Below are positions 24,600-32,717 of a stretch of 64,000 nucleotides of DNA, in pieces. The stretch is from Rubrivivax gelatinosus IL144. GTDB taxonomy: Bacteria; Pseudomonadota; Gammaproteobacteria; Burkholderiales; Burkholderiaceae_C. The notes under the pieces are model-generated. The model saw only the letters and a list, made by a program, of their open reading frames with translations. It did no database searches and had not been told where the DNA came from. The stretch is taken from the NCBI RefSeq assembly GCF_000284255.1, contig NC_017075.1:4340001-4404000 (forward strand), given 5' to 3'. The translations under genes and the position numbers were made by a program. Position 1 is the first letter of the stretch, and each line of letters opens with the position of its first letter.

Positions 24600-25426
24600 G
24601 CCGCAGGCTCCACGGCCAGCCGGCCGACGAAACGCGCGTCGTGCGTGTCGACGATCTCGGCACGCAGCTCGCCGGCGCCTTGCGGCACGAAGTGGAAGCG
24701 CCAGCTCGGGTTCTCGCTGATCGAGAAGTCCAGCTCGGCGTCGAACAGCGGCGCGCCGGCCCAGCGCAGCGACATCGAACGCACGAAGTGCGGCGGGATG
24801 TAGAGCAGCGTGCGCTGGTTCAGCTCGAAGCCGGTGTCGTTGGGGTGCAGCACCGCCACTTCGGCCGCCGCCAGCGCACCGCGGCGCGCCGGCTCCAGCA
24901 GGCGCACCAGCGTGCTGCCGATGCGTTCGGGCGCGTCGCGGTTGGGCGGCGCCGAGCAGCCGCCGCTGGTCTTCACGTAGCGCGAGTCGGTGTGCAGCGT
25001 GCCGTCGGAGAGTTCGGCGACGACACGCACGTGGCTGTACTGGTCGACGCGCAGCCGGGTCTCGAACTCGGCCAGACCCAGTGCCGGCGTCAGCTCCAGC
25101 ACCGCGGCCACCGGCGAGGGGTTCAGGTCGACGATCAGCGTCAGCCGCTTCACCCAGCGCTCGGGCGTCTGCGCCAGCGCCGGCACGATCTTCACCGGCA
25201 CCGAAGCGCCGTAGGCCGCACGTCGCGGCACGACCAGGCGCACGGCGTCCTGCACCGCGATCGGCCGCTCGCCGAAGAGCCGCGCGCGCAAGCCGTCCCA
25301 GACCGGCGACGAATCGCCGTCGGCGGCCGACGGCAGGCCGCCGGGCGCGGCGCGCAACGCCGGCGCGGCGGCAGCCAGCGCCAGCGCCGCCATCGCCTGA
25401 AGACCGCCGCGGCGCGTCGGGCTCAT
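24596..25426 (-). CDS. Quinoprotein dehydrogenase-associated SoxYZ-like carrier protein
   Basis: The 276-residue exported protein joins a SoxY-like domain (residues about 30-150) to a SoxZ-like immunoglobulin domain (about 175-270). A cysteine in SGGCSAP sits where SoxY carries its sulfur-binding cysteine. Such fusions are known as partners of PQQ dehydrogenases; what they carry is unknown. No sox sulfur-oxidation genes are nearby, so a thiosulfate role is unlikely. It overlaps both neighbours by 4 nt, giving a tightly coupled block with the metallo-beta-lactamase-like and thioredoxin-like genes. Confidence 0.87.
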   Translation of the reverse strand: MSPTRRGGLQAMAALALAAAAPALRAAPGGLPSAADGDSSPVWDGLRARLFGERPIAVQDAVRLVVPRRAAYGASVPVKIVPALAQTPERWVKRLTLIVDLNPSPVAAVLELTPALGLAEFETRLRVDQYSHVRVVAELSDGTLHTDSRYVKTSGGCSAPPNRDAPERIGSTLVRLLEPARRGALAAAEVAVLHPNDTGFELNQRTLLYIPPHFVRSMSLRWAGAPLFDAELDFSISENPSWRFHFVPQGAGELRAEIVDTHDARFVGRLAVEPAA

Positions 25427-26379
25427 CGCGGCATCTCCCCGAGCAGCAGCGCCCGTTCGGCACGCAGAAAGGCGATCGACGCGTTGCGGCGGTGGATGAC
25501 GTCGTACTCGTCCCAGCCGGCATAGGCCGGCAGCGACGCCGCCTCGGGCACGTCGATCAGCGAGGCGCCGTCGGCGACCAGGGCCCGGGCGCGCTGGTCC
25601 AGCGCGGCGAGGTAGGCCGCGGTCGCGGTGATCGCCTCGGGCCCGGCGGCCGCGCCGTGCGCCGGCACCACCACCTTGGGCTGCAGCGCAGTCAGCGCCG
25701 CCAGCGCCCGCTGCCAGCCGGGCAGGTCGGCGTCGTCGATCGCCGGCACCCGGCCGTTCTCGACCAGGCCGCCGGCGAACAGCACACGCCGCGCCGGGTC
25801 CCAGAGCGCGACGTCGCCCGGGCCGCTGGCGTGGCCGGGGAAGATCAGCTCCAGCGGCCGGCCGGCCTCGGCCAGCGTCGCCGCGCCGTCGACGACGCGG
25901 TCGGGCGCGATGACCGCCGAGCCGGCCATCGCCGCGTCGCCCAGCGCCTGGCGCAGCTGCGTCAGGCAGCCGTCGCAGCGCGAGCGCATCAGGCGCGCGG
26001 CCTGGGCGTGCATCAGCACCGGCACGCCGGCTTCGCGGAAGGCGGTGGCACCGAACAGTGCTTCGGGTCGCACGTGGGTGATCAGCGCCAGCGCCAGCGG
26101 CCGCTCGGTGGTGGCGCGGATCGCCGCGATCAAGGCGCGGCCATGGGCGTAGGAGGTGCCGGTGTCGACCGCGACGACACCCGCCGGGCCGACGACGAAG
26201 CCGCTGTTGCCGATGCGCCCGCCGTTGGCCGGCGCCGGGGCGCCGCCGCTGCCGGCGACCCAGAAAACGCCGTCGGCCAGCGCCCGCGGTGCCGCGGCCC
26301 CCGGCGAGGCACACGCGGCCAGCGCCGCCGGCGCGAGCGCCAGGGCGACGAGCAGCGTGTGGCAGCGCCGGCGGTGCAT
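25423..26379 (-). CDS. Exported metallo-beta-lactamase-fold protein (quinoprotein relay type) with degenerate metal site
   Basis: The 318-residue protein has a signal or lipoprotein-like start (LAACASP, a possible lipobox), then the MBL strands NSGFVVGPAGVVAVDTG and GRALIAAIRATTERPLALALITH as separate recognisable motifs. Where active enzymes have HxHxDH, it reads HVRPEA, keeping only the first histidine. FPGHASGPGD and VVPAHG keep other single ligands. It belongs with the SoxH-related, quinoprotein-associated hydrolases, but zinc hydrolysis is doubtful. Overlap with the SoxYZ-like gene and a 2-bp gap to the SRPBCC gene show co-translation. A binding role is inferred. Confidence 0.82.
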   Translation of the reverse strand: MHRRRCHTLLVALALAPAALAACASPGAAAPRALADGVFWVAGSGGAPAPANGGRIGNSGFVVGPAGVVAVDTGTSYAHGRALIAAIRATTERPLALALITHVRPEALFGATAFREAGVPVLMHAQAARLMRSRCDGCLTQLRQALGDAAMAGSAVIAPDRVVDGAATLAEAGRPLELIFPGHASGPGDVALWDPARRVLFAGGLVENGRVPAIDDADLPGWQRALAALTALQPKVVVPAHGAAAGPEAITATAAYLAALDQRARALVADGASLIDVPEAASLPAYAGWDEYDVIHRRNASIAFLRAERALLLGEMPR

Positions 26380-26381
26380 CG

Positions 26382-26909
26382 TCAGCGGCCCTCGACGAGG
26401 CGCTTCAGGTTGCCCAGGCCGGACTTGTAGACGGCGGTGATCGCACGCTCCGCGGCGTCGTCGTTCTGGTCCGGCGGCGGGTCGTTGTTGGGCCAGCCGC
26501 GGTAGAAGGCGCCGCGCCACTCGACGACGCTGCCCTCGCCTTCGGCGCGCACGGTGATCGTCGAGGCGTAGTTGGTCACCGGCAGCGCGCCGCCCGGCGC
26601 GGCGCGGTAGCTGTAGCTCATCGCCGTGTCGTCCCAGCGCTCCAGGCGCTCGCTGAGCTTGCCGCCGTCCTTGAGCACGATCTCGCGCACCGAGCCGATC
26701 TCGTTGCCATGGCTGGCCGGGCTTTGCGCGACCGCCGGGTGCCAGTCCTTCAGCGCGTCGAAGTTGCGGATGCGCGCCCAGACGGCGGCCGGCGGCGCCG
26801 CGATCGAGATCGTTTCGGTCACCTTCAGGCGCGAAGGCCCGTGGGCGACGGCGGCGCCGGCGGCCAGCACGAGCGCGGCGACGATGACGGCGGTTCTGCG
26901 GGTGGGCAT
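26382..26909 (-). CDS. Exported SRPBCC-family protein, MxaD-like
   Basis: The 175-residue protein has a signal peptide ending near AVAHG and then an SRPBCC/START-type fold, ISIAAPPAAVWARIRNFDALKDWHPAV being typical in its parts AAPPAAVW and NFDALKDWHP. MxaD of methanol-oxidation operons is of this family and is reported to aid the MxaF-cytochrome interaction. A similar role with XoxF and XoxG is likely by position. It stands 20 bp after the beta-propeller gene and 2 bp before the MBL-like gene. Confidence 0.82.
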   Translation of the reverse strand: MPTRRTAVIVAALVLAAGAAVAHGPSRLKVTETISIAAPPAAVWARIRNFDALKDWHPAVAQSPASHGNEIGSVREIVLKDGGKLSERLERWDDTAMSYSYRAAPGGALPVTNYASTITVRAEGEGSVVEWRGAFYRGWPNNDPPPDQNDDAAERAITAVYKSGLGNLKRLVEGR

Positions 26910-26929
26910 CGGGATCGTTCTCCTCGTGG

Positions 26930-27940
26930 CTAGGGGGCGGCCGGCGCACCGATGAAGGCGCCGAAACCGCGGCTGTTGCGGCCGGTGGCGATGCGGCGGC
27001 GCTCGGCGCCGGTGTCGGCGTCGAGCACGCTGACCGCGTCGTCCATCCAGTTCACGACGACGACGCGGTCGCCCCAGGCGGCCACGCCTTCGGGGTAGCC
27101 GAAACCGTGCAGCGTGCGCAGCACGCTCAGGCCTTCGGCGTCGAGCACGCTGACGCTGTCGTCGTGCTGGTTGCTGACGTAGAGCAGCCGGCCGCCGGCG
27201 GCCAGCGCGGCGCCGTAGGGCGCGTGGCCGACGGCGACGGTGGCGACGACGGCGGCACGCGCGGTGTCGACGACCGAGACGTCGTCGCTCTGCACGTTGA
27301 GCGCATACAGCCGCCCGCGCGGCGCGTCGAGCAGCAGCGCGAAAGGGTGCGAGCCGACGGCCACGCGCGAGCGCACGACGCCGCGTTCCAGATCGACCAG
27401 GGCGACGCTGTCGTCGTCGCGTTCGGCGACCCAGGCGCTGCCGCCGTCGGCCGACACCGCGACGCCGGCCGGCGCGCGGCCGACGGCGATCATGCGCGGC
27501 GCAGCGTCCAGCCGCGCCGTGTCCCAGACCAGCAGCCGGTTGGCGTACCAGTCGGCGGCCACCAGGCGCCGGCCGTCGGCCGAGGCGTCCAGCCCCACCG
27601 GGCCGCTGCCGCCGTCCAGCGTCGCGACGACGCGGCGCTCGCGCATGTCGATGACCGAGATCGTGCGGCTGTCGGGGTTGGAGACGAAGACCCGGCCGGC
27701 GGCGCCGGCGGCGACGACGCCGGCCGGCGAGCGCCCGACCGGCACCGTCGCGACGACACGCTCCTCGGCCAGGTCGATCACCGAGACGTCGTGGCTGCCC
27801 TGGTTGGTGATCCAGGCATAGGGCGCGGCCTGCGCCGCCGAGGCCGCCAGCGCGAGGGCGAGCGCCGCTCTGACCAGGCGTGCGGCGTCGGGCTGGCGCA
27901 GCAAGCGCGCCGGCGTGACTGCGCGCCCGAAGCGGTTCAT
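26930..27940 (-). CDS. Exported YVTN-type beta-propeller protein of the xox cluster
   Basis: The 336-residue protein has a signal peptide (to about residue 38) followed by seven or so blades, each with xVSVIDLxxxRVVATVPVG-like repeats and PxGVAVSxDG turns. Such propellers are frequently linked with PQQ-dependent alcohol oxidation. They probably bind or scaffold rather than catalyse. There is no cysteine or haem motif. It overlaps the upstream small exported gene by 4 nt. A second propeller of the same general type is divergent at 32718. Confidence 0.85.
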   Translation of the reverse strand: MNRFGRAVTPARLLRQPDAARLVRAALALALAASAAQAAPYAWITNQGSHDVSVIDLAEERVVATVPVGRSPAGVVAAGAAGRVFVSNPDSRTISVIDMRERRVVATLDGGSGPVGLDASADGRRLVAADWYANRLLVWDTARLDAAPRMIAVGRAPAGVAVSADGGSAWVAERDDDSVALVDLERGVVRSRVAVGSHPFALLLDAPRGRLYALNVQSDDVSVVDTARAAVVATVAVGHAPYGAALAAGGRLLYVSNQHDDSVSVLDAEGLSVLRTLHGFGYPEGVAAWGDRVVVVNWMDDAVSVLDADTGAERRRIATGRNSRGFGAFIGAPAAP

Positions 27941-28308
27941 CGTGCCGCGGCGCCCGGGCCGGTGCCGATGAAGCAGGCCGGCTTCACACGCGCCTGCAGC
28001 TCCTTCCAGCGCGTGACCTGCTTCTTGGCGCCGGCGTTGTCGCGCAGCTCGCTGCCGCGTTCGCCGCCGATCGTCATCGCGTTGACGACGGTGTTCATCT
28101 CGACGAAGTCGTCGAGGCTGGTCTCGGCGGCGATGCGGTCCAGCGCGCACGAGCACTTGTTGACCATCTCGTAGTACGGCCCGAGGTTCTCGCGCATGCA
28201 CTGCTGCACGTAGAGCACACGTTCGATGGTCGGATAGTCGTGGCCCGGCTTGGGCGCGGCGACGGCGGCCGTGGCGGCCAGCAGCGGGATCAGGGCGAGC
28301 AGCTTCAT
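27937..28308 (-). CDS. Small exported protein of the xox cluster, unknown function
   Basis: The 123-residue protein has a clear signal peptide (MKLLALIPLLAATAAVAA). The mature part is charged and helical and contains four cysteines (QQCMRENLG, NKCSCALD, KPACF) that could form two disulphides. I do not recognise a named domain. Similar small cysteine-containing exported proteins sit beside xoxGJ in other betaproteobacteria. It overlaps both neighbours by 4 nt and must be made with them. Confidence 0.75.
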   Translation of the reverse strand: MKLLALIPLLAATAAVAAPKPGHDYPTIERVLYVQQCMRENLGPYYEMVNKCSCALDRIAAETSLDDFVEMNTVVNAMTIGGERGSELRDNAGAKKQVTRWKELQARVKPACFIGTGPGAAAR

Positions 28309-29057
28309 GTCGGTCTCAGCCCGCCCAAGCGCGCGAGCGTCGTGGTGGCGCCGTCGGCCAGCAACTCCTCGGCGACGAGCGGGGGCGCGCCGACGGCCGG
28401 GCCGGCGACGCGGGTGGCGATGGCGTAGACGCCGCCGGGCACGGCCGGCGACAGCGTGAACAGATAGCGCTTGTCGGCCAGGCCCTGGAAACGCGCGCGC
28501 AGCGGGTCGTCGACGTAGGGCGCGATCTCGACCTCGCGCGCCGGCACGCGACGGCCGGCGTAGGGCAGCATGGTCTCGCGCACCGTCGCCGACTGCGCCA
28601 CCGCCATGCGGATGCGCTTGCGGAAGTAGCCCGACTGGCCCTTGGTGCGGCGCTGCATCTCGCGCACGTCGCGCTCCAGGAAGTACAGGATCACCGGGTT
28701 GCCCTGGGCGTCCTCGACCTCGGGCAGCTCGAACTGCTCGGCGCCGGAGAGGAATCGCGCCTGCGCCCGGCAGCAGCCGCCGGCGGCGTTGGCGGCCAGC
28801 ACCAGCGTCACGCGGTCGTCGAGATCGGGCTCCAGGCTGCCGCGGCGGCTGAAGCGGTAGGCCAGCTCCAGCGGCGGCTTCAGCCCGGCCAGGTGCGGCT
28901 CGACGAAGAGCGCACGTTCGGCGGCCGAGAACTCGGCCGGCGCAGACGCGGCGTCGGCGGCAGCGTCGGCGGCGAGCGCCGGCCACGCGGCCAGCGCCGG
29001 CAAGGCGGCTGCAAGCCGCAGCCACTGCCGGCGCGCGGGGGAGGCGGCGGCGCTCAT
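28305..29057 (-). CDS. Exported protein of the xox cluster, unknown function
   Basis: The 250-residue protein begins with RRQWLRLAAALPALAAWPAL, a twin-arginine-like signal. The mature protein is mostly beta-strand and has an unusual adjacent cysteine pair in AGGCCRAQARF. No catalytic motif is recognised. The tight overlap with xoxJ and the small exported gene suggests a function in the same periplasmic electron-transfer or maturation system. Tat export would imply folding before transport, but the second signal residue pattern is not decisive. Confidence 0.72.
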   Translation of the reverse strand: MSAAASPARRQWLRLAAALPALAAWPALAADAAADAASAPAEFSAAERALFVEPHLAGLKPPLELAYRFSRRGSLEPDLDDRVTLVLAANAAGGCCRAQARFLSGAEQFELPEVEDAQGNPVILYFLERDVREMQRRTKGQSGYFRKRIRMAVAQSATVRETMLPYAGRRVPAREVEIAPYVDDPLRARFQGLADKRYLFTLSPAVPGGVYAIATRVAGPAVGAPPLVAEELLADGATTTLARLGGLRPT

Positions 29058-29890
29058 TTGCCGCCGGCGTCCGTCTCGAGGAGCGGCACGCCGTAGGACT
29101 GCAGGATCTGGCGGATCTCGCCCTGGTGGCTGTCGATCAGCTGCTCGACCTGCTGCTTCCACTCGCGTTCGCCGTAGCGCACGCCCATCGCGATCGCGTA
29201 GTCGAACTTGACGCCGGGCTCGCTGGCCAGCGGCACGACGACGAGCTTCGGCGCCTTCACGCGCTGGGCGACGAAGCCGGCGATCGGGCCCCAGACGATG
29301 GCCGCGTCGAGCTTGCCGCCGGCCAGGTCGCGTTCGAGCATCTGGCCGGGGTTGTTGTCGGGGTCGGGGCTGAGGATCGGATAGGGCACGCCGCTGTCGA
29401 CGAGGCCGTGCTTGGCCAGCCAGGCCGAGGCCGGCGAGCGGTCGTACAGGCCGATGCGTAGCTTGGCCAAGCGCTCGCGGTCGAGAGCCAGGAACTGCTC
29501 GCCGCTGGTGACGCCGTCCAGGCCGCGGCCGCTGGCGTAGACCAGCGCGTAGGTCGAGCGGTAATAGGGTTTGGTCGCCGACACCTGCTCGAAGCCGGCG
29601 GGCACGCCGAGCACGACGTCGCAGGGATAGTCCTGGCCAGGCAGCTTGTAGCGCAGCGTGTTGCGGATGAAGTTCATGCGCTGCGGGAAGGCGTAGTAGG
29701 TGACCGGCAGGCCCAGGGCCTTGCCGAAGACCTCGGCGATGCGGTTCTCGATGCCTTCGCCGCGCTCGTTGGAGAACGGCAGGTTGTTCGGGTCCTGGCA
29801 GACCTTGAACGCCTTGCGGGGGGCTTCCTGCGCGCTGGCGGCGGCACAGGCCAGGGCCAGGGCCGCGGCGACGAGGGCTCGGGTCTTCAT
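29054..29890 (-). CDS. xoxJ: XoxJ-type periplasmic binding protein
   Basis: The 278-residue protein has a signal peptide (to about residue 20), then KVCQDPNNLPFSNERGEGIENRIA as short diagnostic pieces (CQDPNNLPFSN, EGIENRIAEVF), and a solute-binding-protein fold. It matches the quinoprotein dehydrogenase-associated binding-protein family, MxaJ/XoxJ. XoxJ is thought to bind and activate XoxF rather than import a solute, and no permease is nearby. It follows xoxG with a 4-nt overlap. Confidence 0.92.
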   Translation of the reverse strand: MKTRALVAAALALACAAASAQEAPRKAFKVCQDPNNLPFSNERGEGIENRIAEVFGKALGLPVTYYAFPQRMNFIRNTLRYKLPGQDYPCDVVLGVPAGFEQVSATKPYYRSTYALVYASGRGLDGVTSGEQFLALDRERLAKLRIGLYDRSPASAWLAKHGLVDSGVPYPILSPDPDNNPGQMLERDLAGGKLDAAIVWGPIAGFVAQRVKAPKLVVVPLASEPGVKFDYAIAMGVRYGEREWKQQVEQLIDSHQGEIRQILQSYGVPLLETDAGGK

Positions 29891-30276
29891 TGGGGAATCG
29901 GCTCCACCTTGGCACGCGTGATCGCGCCGTCCGAGCGCCCCTTCAGGTAGGCGTAGAGGGCGTCGATGTTGTCCATCACCTGCTGGCTGCTGCCGAAGCT
30001 CTGCATGCCCTTGTCCAGGCGGCCGTCGCGCACGGTCTTGACGAAGTCGGCCTTGCTCAGCGTCTTCAGGCTGTTGACCAGCGACGGGCCGACCAGCCCT
30101 TCCTGGTTGGCACCGTGGCAGCGGTCGCAGGCCGCGGCGCGCCAGGTGCGGAAGCCCTTCATCGTGAACGGGTCGACCTTGTAGCCGTCGACGACGGTAT
30201 AGAGCGGGGTCTGGTCCTGGCCGTACGACGCGCCGGCCGCGAACAGCACGACACCCAGCAGCAGTTTCCGAAGCAT
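29887..30276 (-). CDS. xoxG: XoxG-type cytochrome c, electron acceptor of XoxF
   Basis: The 129-residue precursor has a signal peptide ending near ASYGQ, one haem site CDRCH at about residues 50-54, and a candidate methionine ligand in DKGMQSFG. This matches the monohaem cytochrome cL type that accepts electrons from lanthanide methanol dehydrogenase. It lies 101 bp downstream of xoxF, with two hairpins between, one terminator-like, and overlaps xoxJ. It is shorter than many cytochrome cL proteins. Confidence 0.9.
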   Translation of the reverse strand: MLRKLLLGVVLFAAGASYGQDQTPLYTVVDGYKVDPFTMKGFRTWRAAACDRCHGANQEGLVGPSLVNSLKTLSKADFVKTVRDGRLDKGMQSFGSSQQVMDNIDALYAYLKGRSDGAITRAKVEPIPQ

Positions 30277-30299
30277 GGTGCGGAGATCCTCGTGGGAAA

Positions 30300-30329
30300 G
30301 GGAGCGTCGCCGCGTCGGACGCCGCTCCC
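30300..30329. terminator. Hairpin between xoxF and xoxG (no T-run)
   Basis: GGGAGCG (30300-30306) pairs with CGCTCCC (30323-30329), with further CG/GC pairing inside. It lies just upstream of xoxG in the transcript and may protect or pause mRNA. No poly-T follows. Confidence 0.4.
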
Positions 30330-30331
30330 TC

Positions 30332-30366
30332 GGGAAAAGCCGGCCGGCGCACGAACGCCGGCCGGC
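30332..30366 (-). terminator. Rho-independent-like terminator after xoxF
   Basis: GCCGGCCGGCG (30339-30349) and CGCCGGCCGGC (30356-30366) form an 11-bp perfect stem with a 6-nt loop, followed on the minus strand by CTTTTCCC. It stands 12 bp after the xoxF stop and before xoxG, so it probably limits read-through and sets a high XoxF to XoxG ratio. Confidence 0.65.
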
Positions 30367-30377
30367 CGGGGAGCGCG

Positions 30378-32195
30378 TCAGTTCGGCAGTGCGAAGACCG
30401 TCAGCGAACCGCCCAGCTCGGTGTACTGGGACAGCTCGCGGTAGCCACCGACGGCGCCCAGGCCTTCCTGGTCCTTCTCCAGACCCGCGGCCATGCCGAT
30501 GCCGGCCCAGCCGCCGATGCCCGAGAACACGCCGAGGTACTGCTTGCCCTTGTGCTCGTAGGTGAACACGTTGCCGATGATCCCGGAGGGCGTCTTGAAC
30601 TTGAACAGCTCCTTGGAGATGTTCTTCTTGTCGACGCACTTCAGGTAACCCTCGAGCGTGCCGTAGCAGGCGATGCCGCCGGCGGTGGTCAGCGCGCCGC
30701 TCCACACCGAGAACTTCTCGGCCTTGGACTGCACGATCTTGCCGGTGCCCGCGTCCCAGGTGATGAAGTTGCCCATGCCGCCGTGGCTGTTGGGCGCCGG
30801 GTACATCGACAGCGTCGCCCCGACGTAGGGCTGGCCGGCGGTGTACTCGACCTGGAACGGCTCGTAGTCCATGCAGACGTGGTTGGTCGGCACGTAGAAG
30901 AGCTTGGTCTCGGGGTCGTAGGCCGCGGGCTGCTGGTCCTTGGAGCCCAGCGCCGCCGGGCAGATGCCCTTGGTGTTGACGTCAGGACCGTTCTGCGCCG
31001 TCGAGTACTTGGACACGACCTGCGGACGGCCGGTCTTCATGTCGACGTGCGTCGCCCAGTTGACCACCGGGTCGTACTTCTCGGCGACGAGCAGCGCGCC
31101 GTTGGTGCGGTCCAGCGTGTAGGCGAAGCCGTTGCGGTCGAAGTGCACCAGGGCCTTGGTCGGCTTGCCCTTGACGTTGATGTCCGCGAGGATCATCTCG
31201 TTGATGCCGTCGAAGTCCCACTCGTCGTACGGGGTCATCTGGTAGACCCACTTCACCTTGCCGGTGTCGACGTCACGCGACCAGATCGACATCGTCCACT
31301 TGTTGTCGCCCGGACGCTGCGCCGGGTTCCAGGTGGACGGGTTGCCGGTGCCGTAGAAGACCTGGTTCAGCGCCTTGTCGTAGCTGTACCAGCCCCAGGT
31401 GGTGCCGCCGCCGATCTTCCACTGGTCGCCCTTCCAGGTCTTCAGCGACGAGTCCGGGCCGACCGGCTTGACCGCGCCGTCCATCCAGGTCGTCGTCGTC
31501 TTCGGGTCGATCAGCATCTCGGCGTCGGGGCCGACGCTGTAGCCCTTCCAGACCTGCTTGCCGGTGTTGATGTCGTAGGCGGCCAGGAAGCCGCGCACGC
31601 CCCATTCGCCGCCGGAGATGCCGGTGATGACCTTGTCCTTGAAGACGTGCGGCGCGTTGGTGTTGACGGCGCCCAGCTTGGGGTCGCCGTTCTTCACCGT
31701 CCAGACCACCTTGCCGGTCTTGGCATCGAGCGCGACGAGGTTGCTGTCGGCCTGCTGCAGGAAGACCTTGCCCTCGGCGTAGGCCAGACCGCGGTTGACC
31801 GTGTCGCAGCACATCTGCGGGATCACCGCCGGGTCCTGCTTGGGCTCGTACTTCCAGAGGATCTTCTGCGACTCGAGGTCGAGCGCCCAGACCTTGTTGG
31901 GGAACGGCGAGTGCAGGTACATCGTGCCGTCGATGACCAGCGGCGAGCCTTCGTGGCCGCGCAGCACGCCGGTGGAGAAGGTCCACGCGACCTGCATCTT
32001 GCCGACGTTGCCGGTGTTGATCTGCTTGAGCTGGCTGTGCCGCTGGTTGTACATGTCGCCCGCCTGCATCGCCCAGTTCTTGGGGTTGGCGGTGAGCTTC
32101 TCGACGTCCGCGTTGGCCAGCGCCAGTCCCGGAAGCGCCGCCAACGCCAGACCCAGTCCCGCCCAGGGGAGGCGTGTGTGCCACGAAATCCGCAT
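30378..32195 (-). CDS. xoxF: Lanthanide-dependent PQQ methanol dehydrogenase
   Basis: The 605-residue quinoprotein has a signal peptide (to about residue 27) and an eight-bladed propeller. Adjacent Cys129-Cys130 form the characteristic disulphide over PQQ, Glu197 (GGEWG) and Asn285 (GTGNPS) are metal ligands, Asp327 is the catalytic base, and Asp329 in DEWDFDG is the extra aspartate that marks lanthanide enzymes, where calcium MxaF has alanine. It oxidises methanol and possibly formaldehyde in the periplasm. The ATG at 32195 has AAGGAGAC upstream. No mxaFI genes are visible. It heads the minus-strand operon. Confidence 0.97.
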   Translation of the reverse strand: MRISWHTRLPWAGLGLALAALPGLALANADVEKLTANPKNWAMQAGDMYNQRHSQLKQINTGNVGKMQVAWTFSTGVLRGHEGSPLVIDGTMYLHSPFPNKVWALDLESQKILWKYEPKQDPAVIPQMCCDTVNRGLAYAEGKVFLQQADSNLVALDAKTGKVVWTVKNGDPKLGAVNTNAPHVFKDKVITGISGGEWGVRGFLAAYDINTGKQVWKGYSVGPDAEMLIDPKTTTTWMDGAVKPVGPDSSLKTWKGDQWKIGGGTTWGWYSYDKALNQVFYGTGNPSTWNPAQRPGDNKWTMSIWSRDVDTGKVKWVYQMTPYDEWDFDGINEMILADINVKGKPTKALVHFDRNGFAYTLDRTNGALLVAEKYDPVVNWATHVDMKTGRPQVVSKYSTAQNGPDVNTKGICPAALGSKDQQPAAYDPETKLFYVPTNHVCMDYEPFQVEYTAGQPYVGATLSMYPAPNSHGGMGNFITWDAGTGKIVQSKAEKFSVWSGALTTAGGIACYGTLEGYLKCVDKKNISKELFKFKTPSGIIGNVFTYEHKGKQYLGVFSGIGGWAGIGMAAGLEKDQEGLGAVGGYRELSQYTELGGSLTVFALPN

Positions 32196-32246
32196 CGTTG
32201 TCTCCTTGCTTTGATGGACCGGTCTTCACGCCTGCGGCCAGCCACC

Positions 32247-32558
32247 CGATGACCAACCCGCCGCCCGACGTCGAGAACACGGCGGGGCGGCCGACCGCAA
32301 GTTCCTTGCCCGGCCGGGACGACGCGGAGACGGCGTTGCCGCGGCATCAGGGCGGCCTGCGGCGCGGCGGGCAGCGGCCGCCCGGCAGCGCACGGGGCCG
32401 CGGCGGCCGCCGACCGGCCCGGCCTCCGGAACGACCCGGATAGGGAAAGCACCGGCGAGCGGGCGCGGGGCCGAAACCCGGCGGCCAGCCCCGCCGGCGC
32501 GCCGGGCGGACAGGCTGCGCCGAAACCGTGTCATCGCTCGCGGAACAGAGTGTCATCG
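32247..32558. promoter_or_regulatory. Repeated GTCATCG motif in the xoxF divergent promoter region
   Basis: GTGTCATCG occurs at 32528-32536 and again at 32550-32558, exactly 22 bp apart (two helical turns). CGATGAC at 32247-32253 is the inverted core, 58 bp upstream of xoxF. These could be half-sites for one of the nearby NarL/LuxR-type regulators. The 522-bp gap 32196-32717 otherwise holds no gene. Confidence 0.35.
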
Positions 32559-32620
32559 GCCTGCACCGCCTCCCCGGCCGCCCCCTCGGAGGACGACGGC
32601 TGGCGGGTTCCTTGCTGGTT

Positions 32621-32643
32621 CGTGCGGACGGCGCGTCCGCACG
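32621..32643. promoter_or_regulatory. 10-bp perfect palindrome upstream of the 32718 beta-propeller gene
   Basis: CGTGCGGACG and CGTCCGCACG are separated by GCG. The centre lies about 86 bp before the GTG start. Symmetry fits a dimeric regulator site. No T-run follows, so it is not a usual terminator. Confidence 0.45.
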
Positions 32644-32717
32644 ACATCTGGTGGAATCGCCGCACGAGGCCCGTCAAGAGGCCCCCCGTCAGACCCGGAC
32701 CACAAGGAGACAAGAAC

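Noticed and set aside
24596..26379. SoxYZ-like and MBL-like genes as part of a sulfur-oxidation (sox) operon
   Set aside because: No soxABCDX genes are present, and the sequences and operon context match quinoprotein-associated variants.
32550..32717. Extending the propeller protein to 32550
   Set aside because: The added 56 residues are not signal-like. GTG 32718 has a proper AAGGAG and begins a normal signal peptide.
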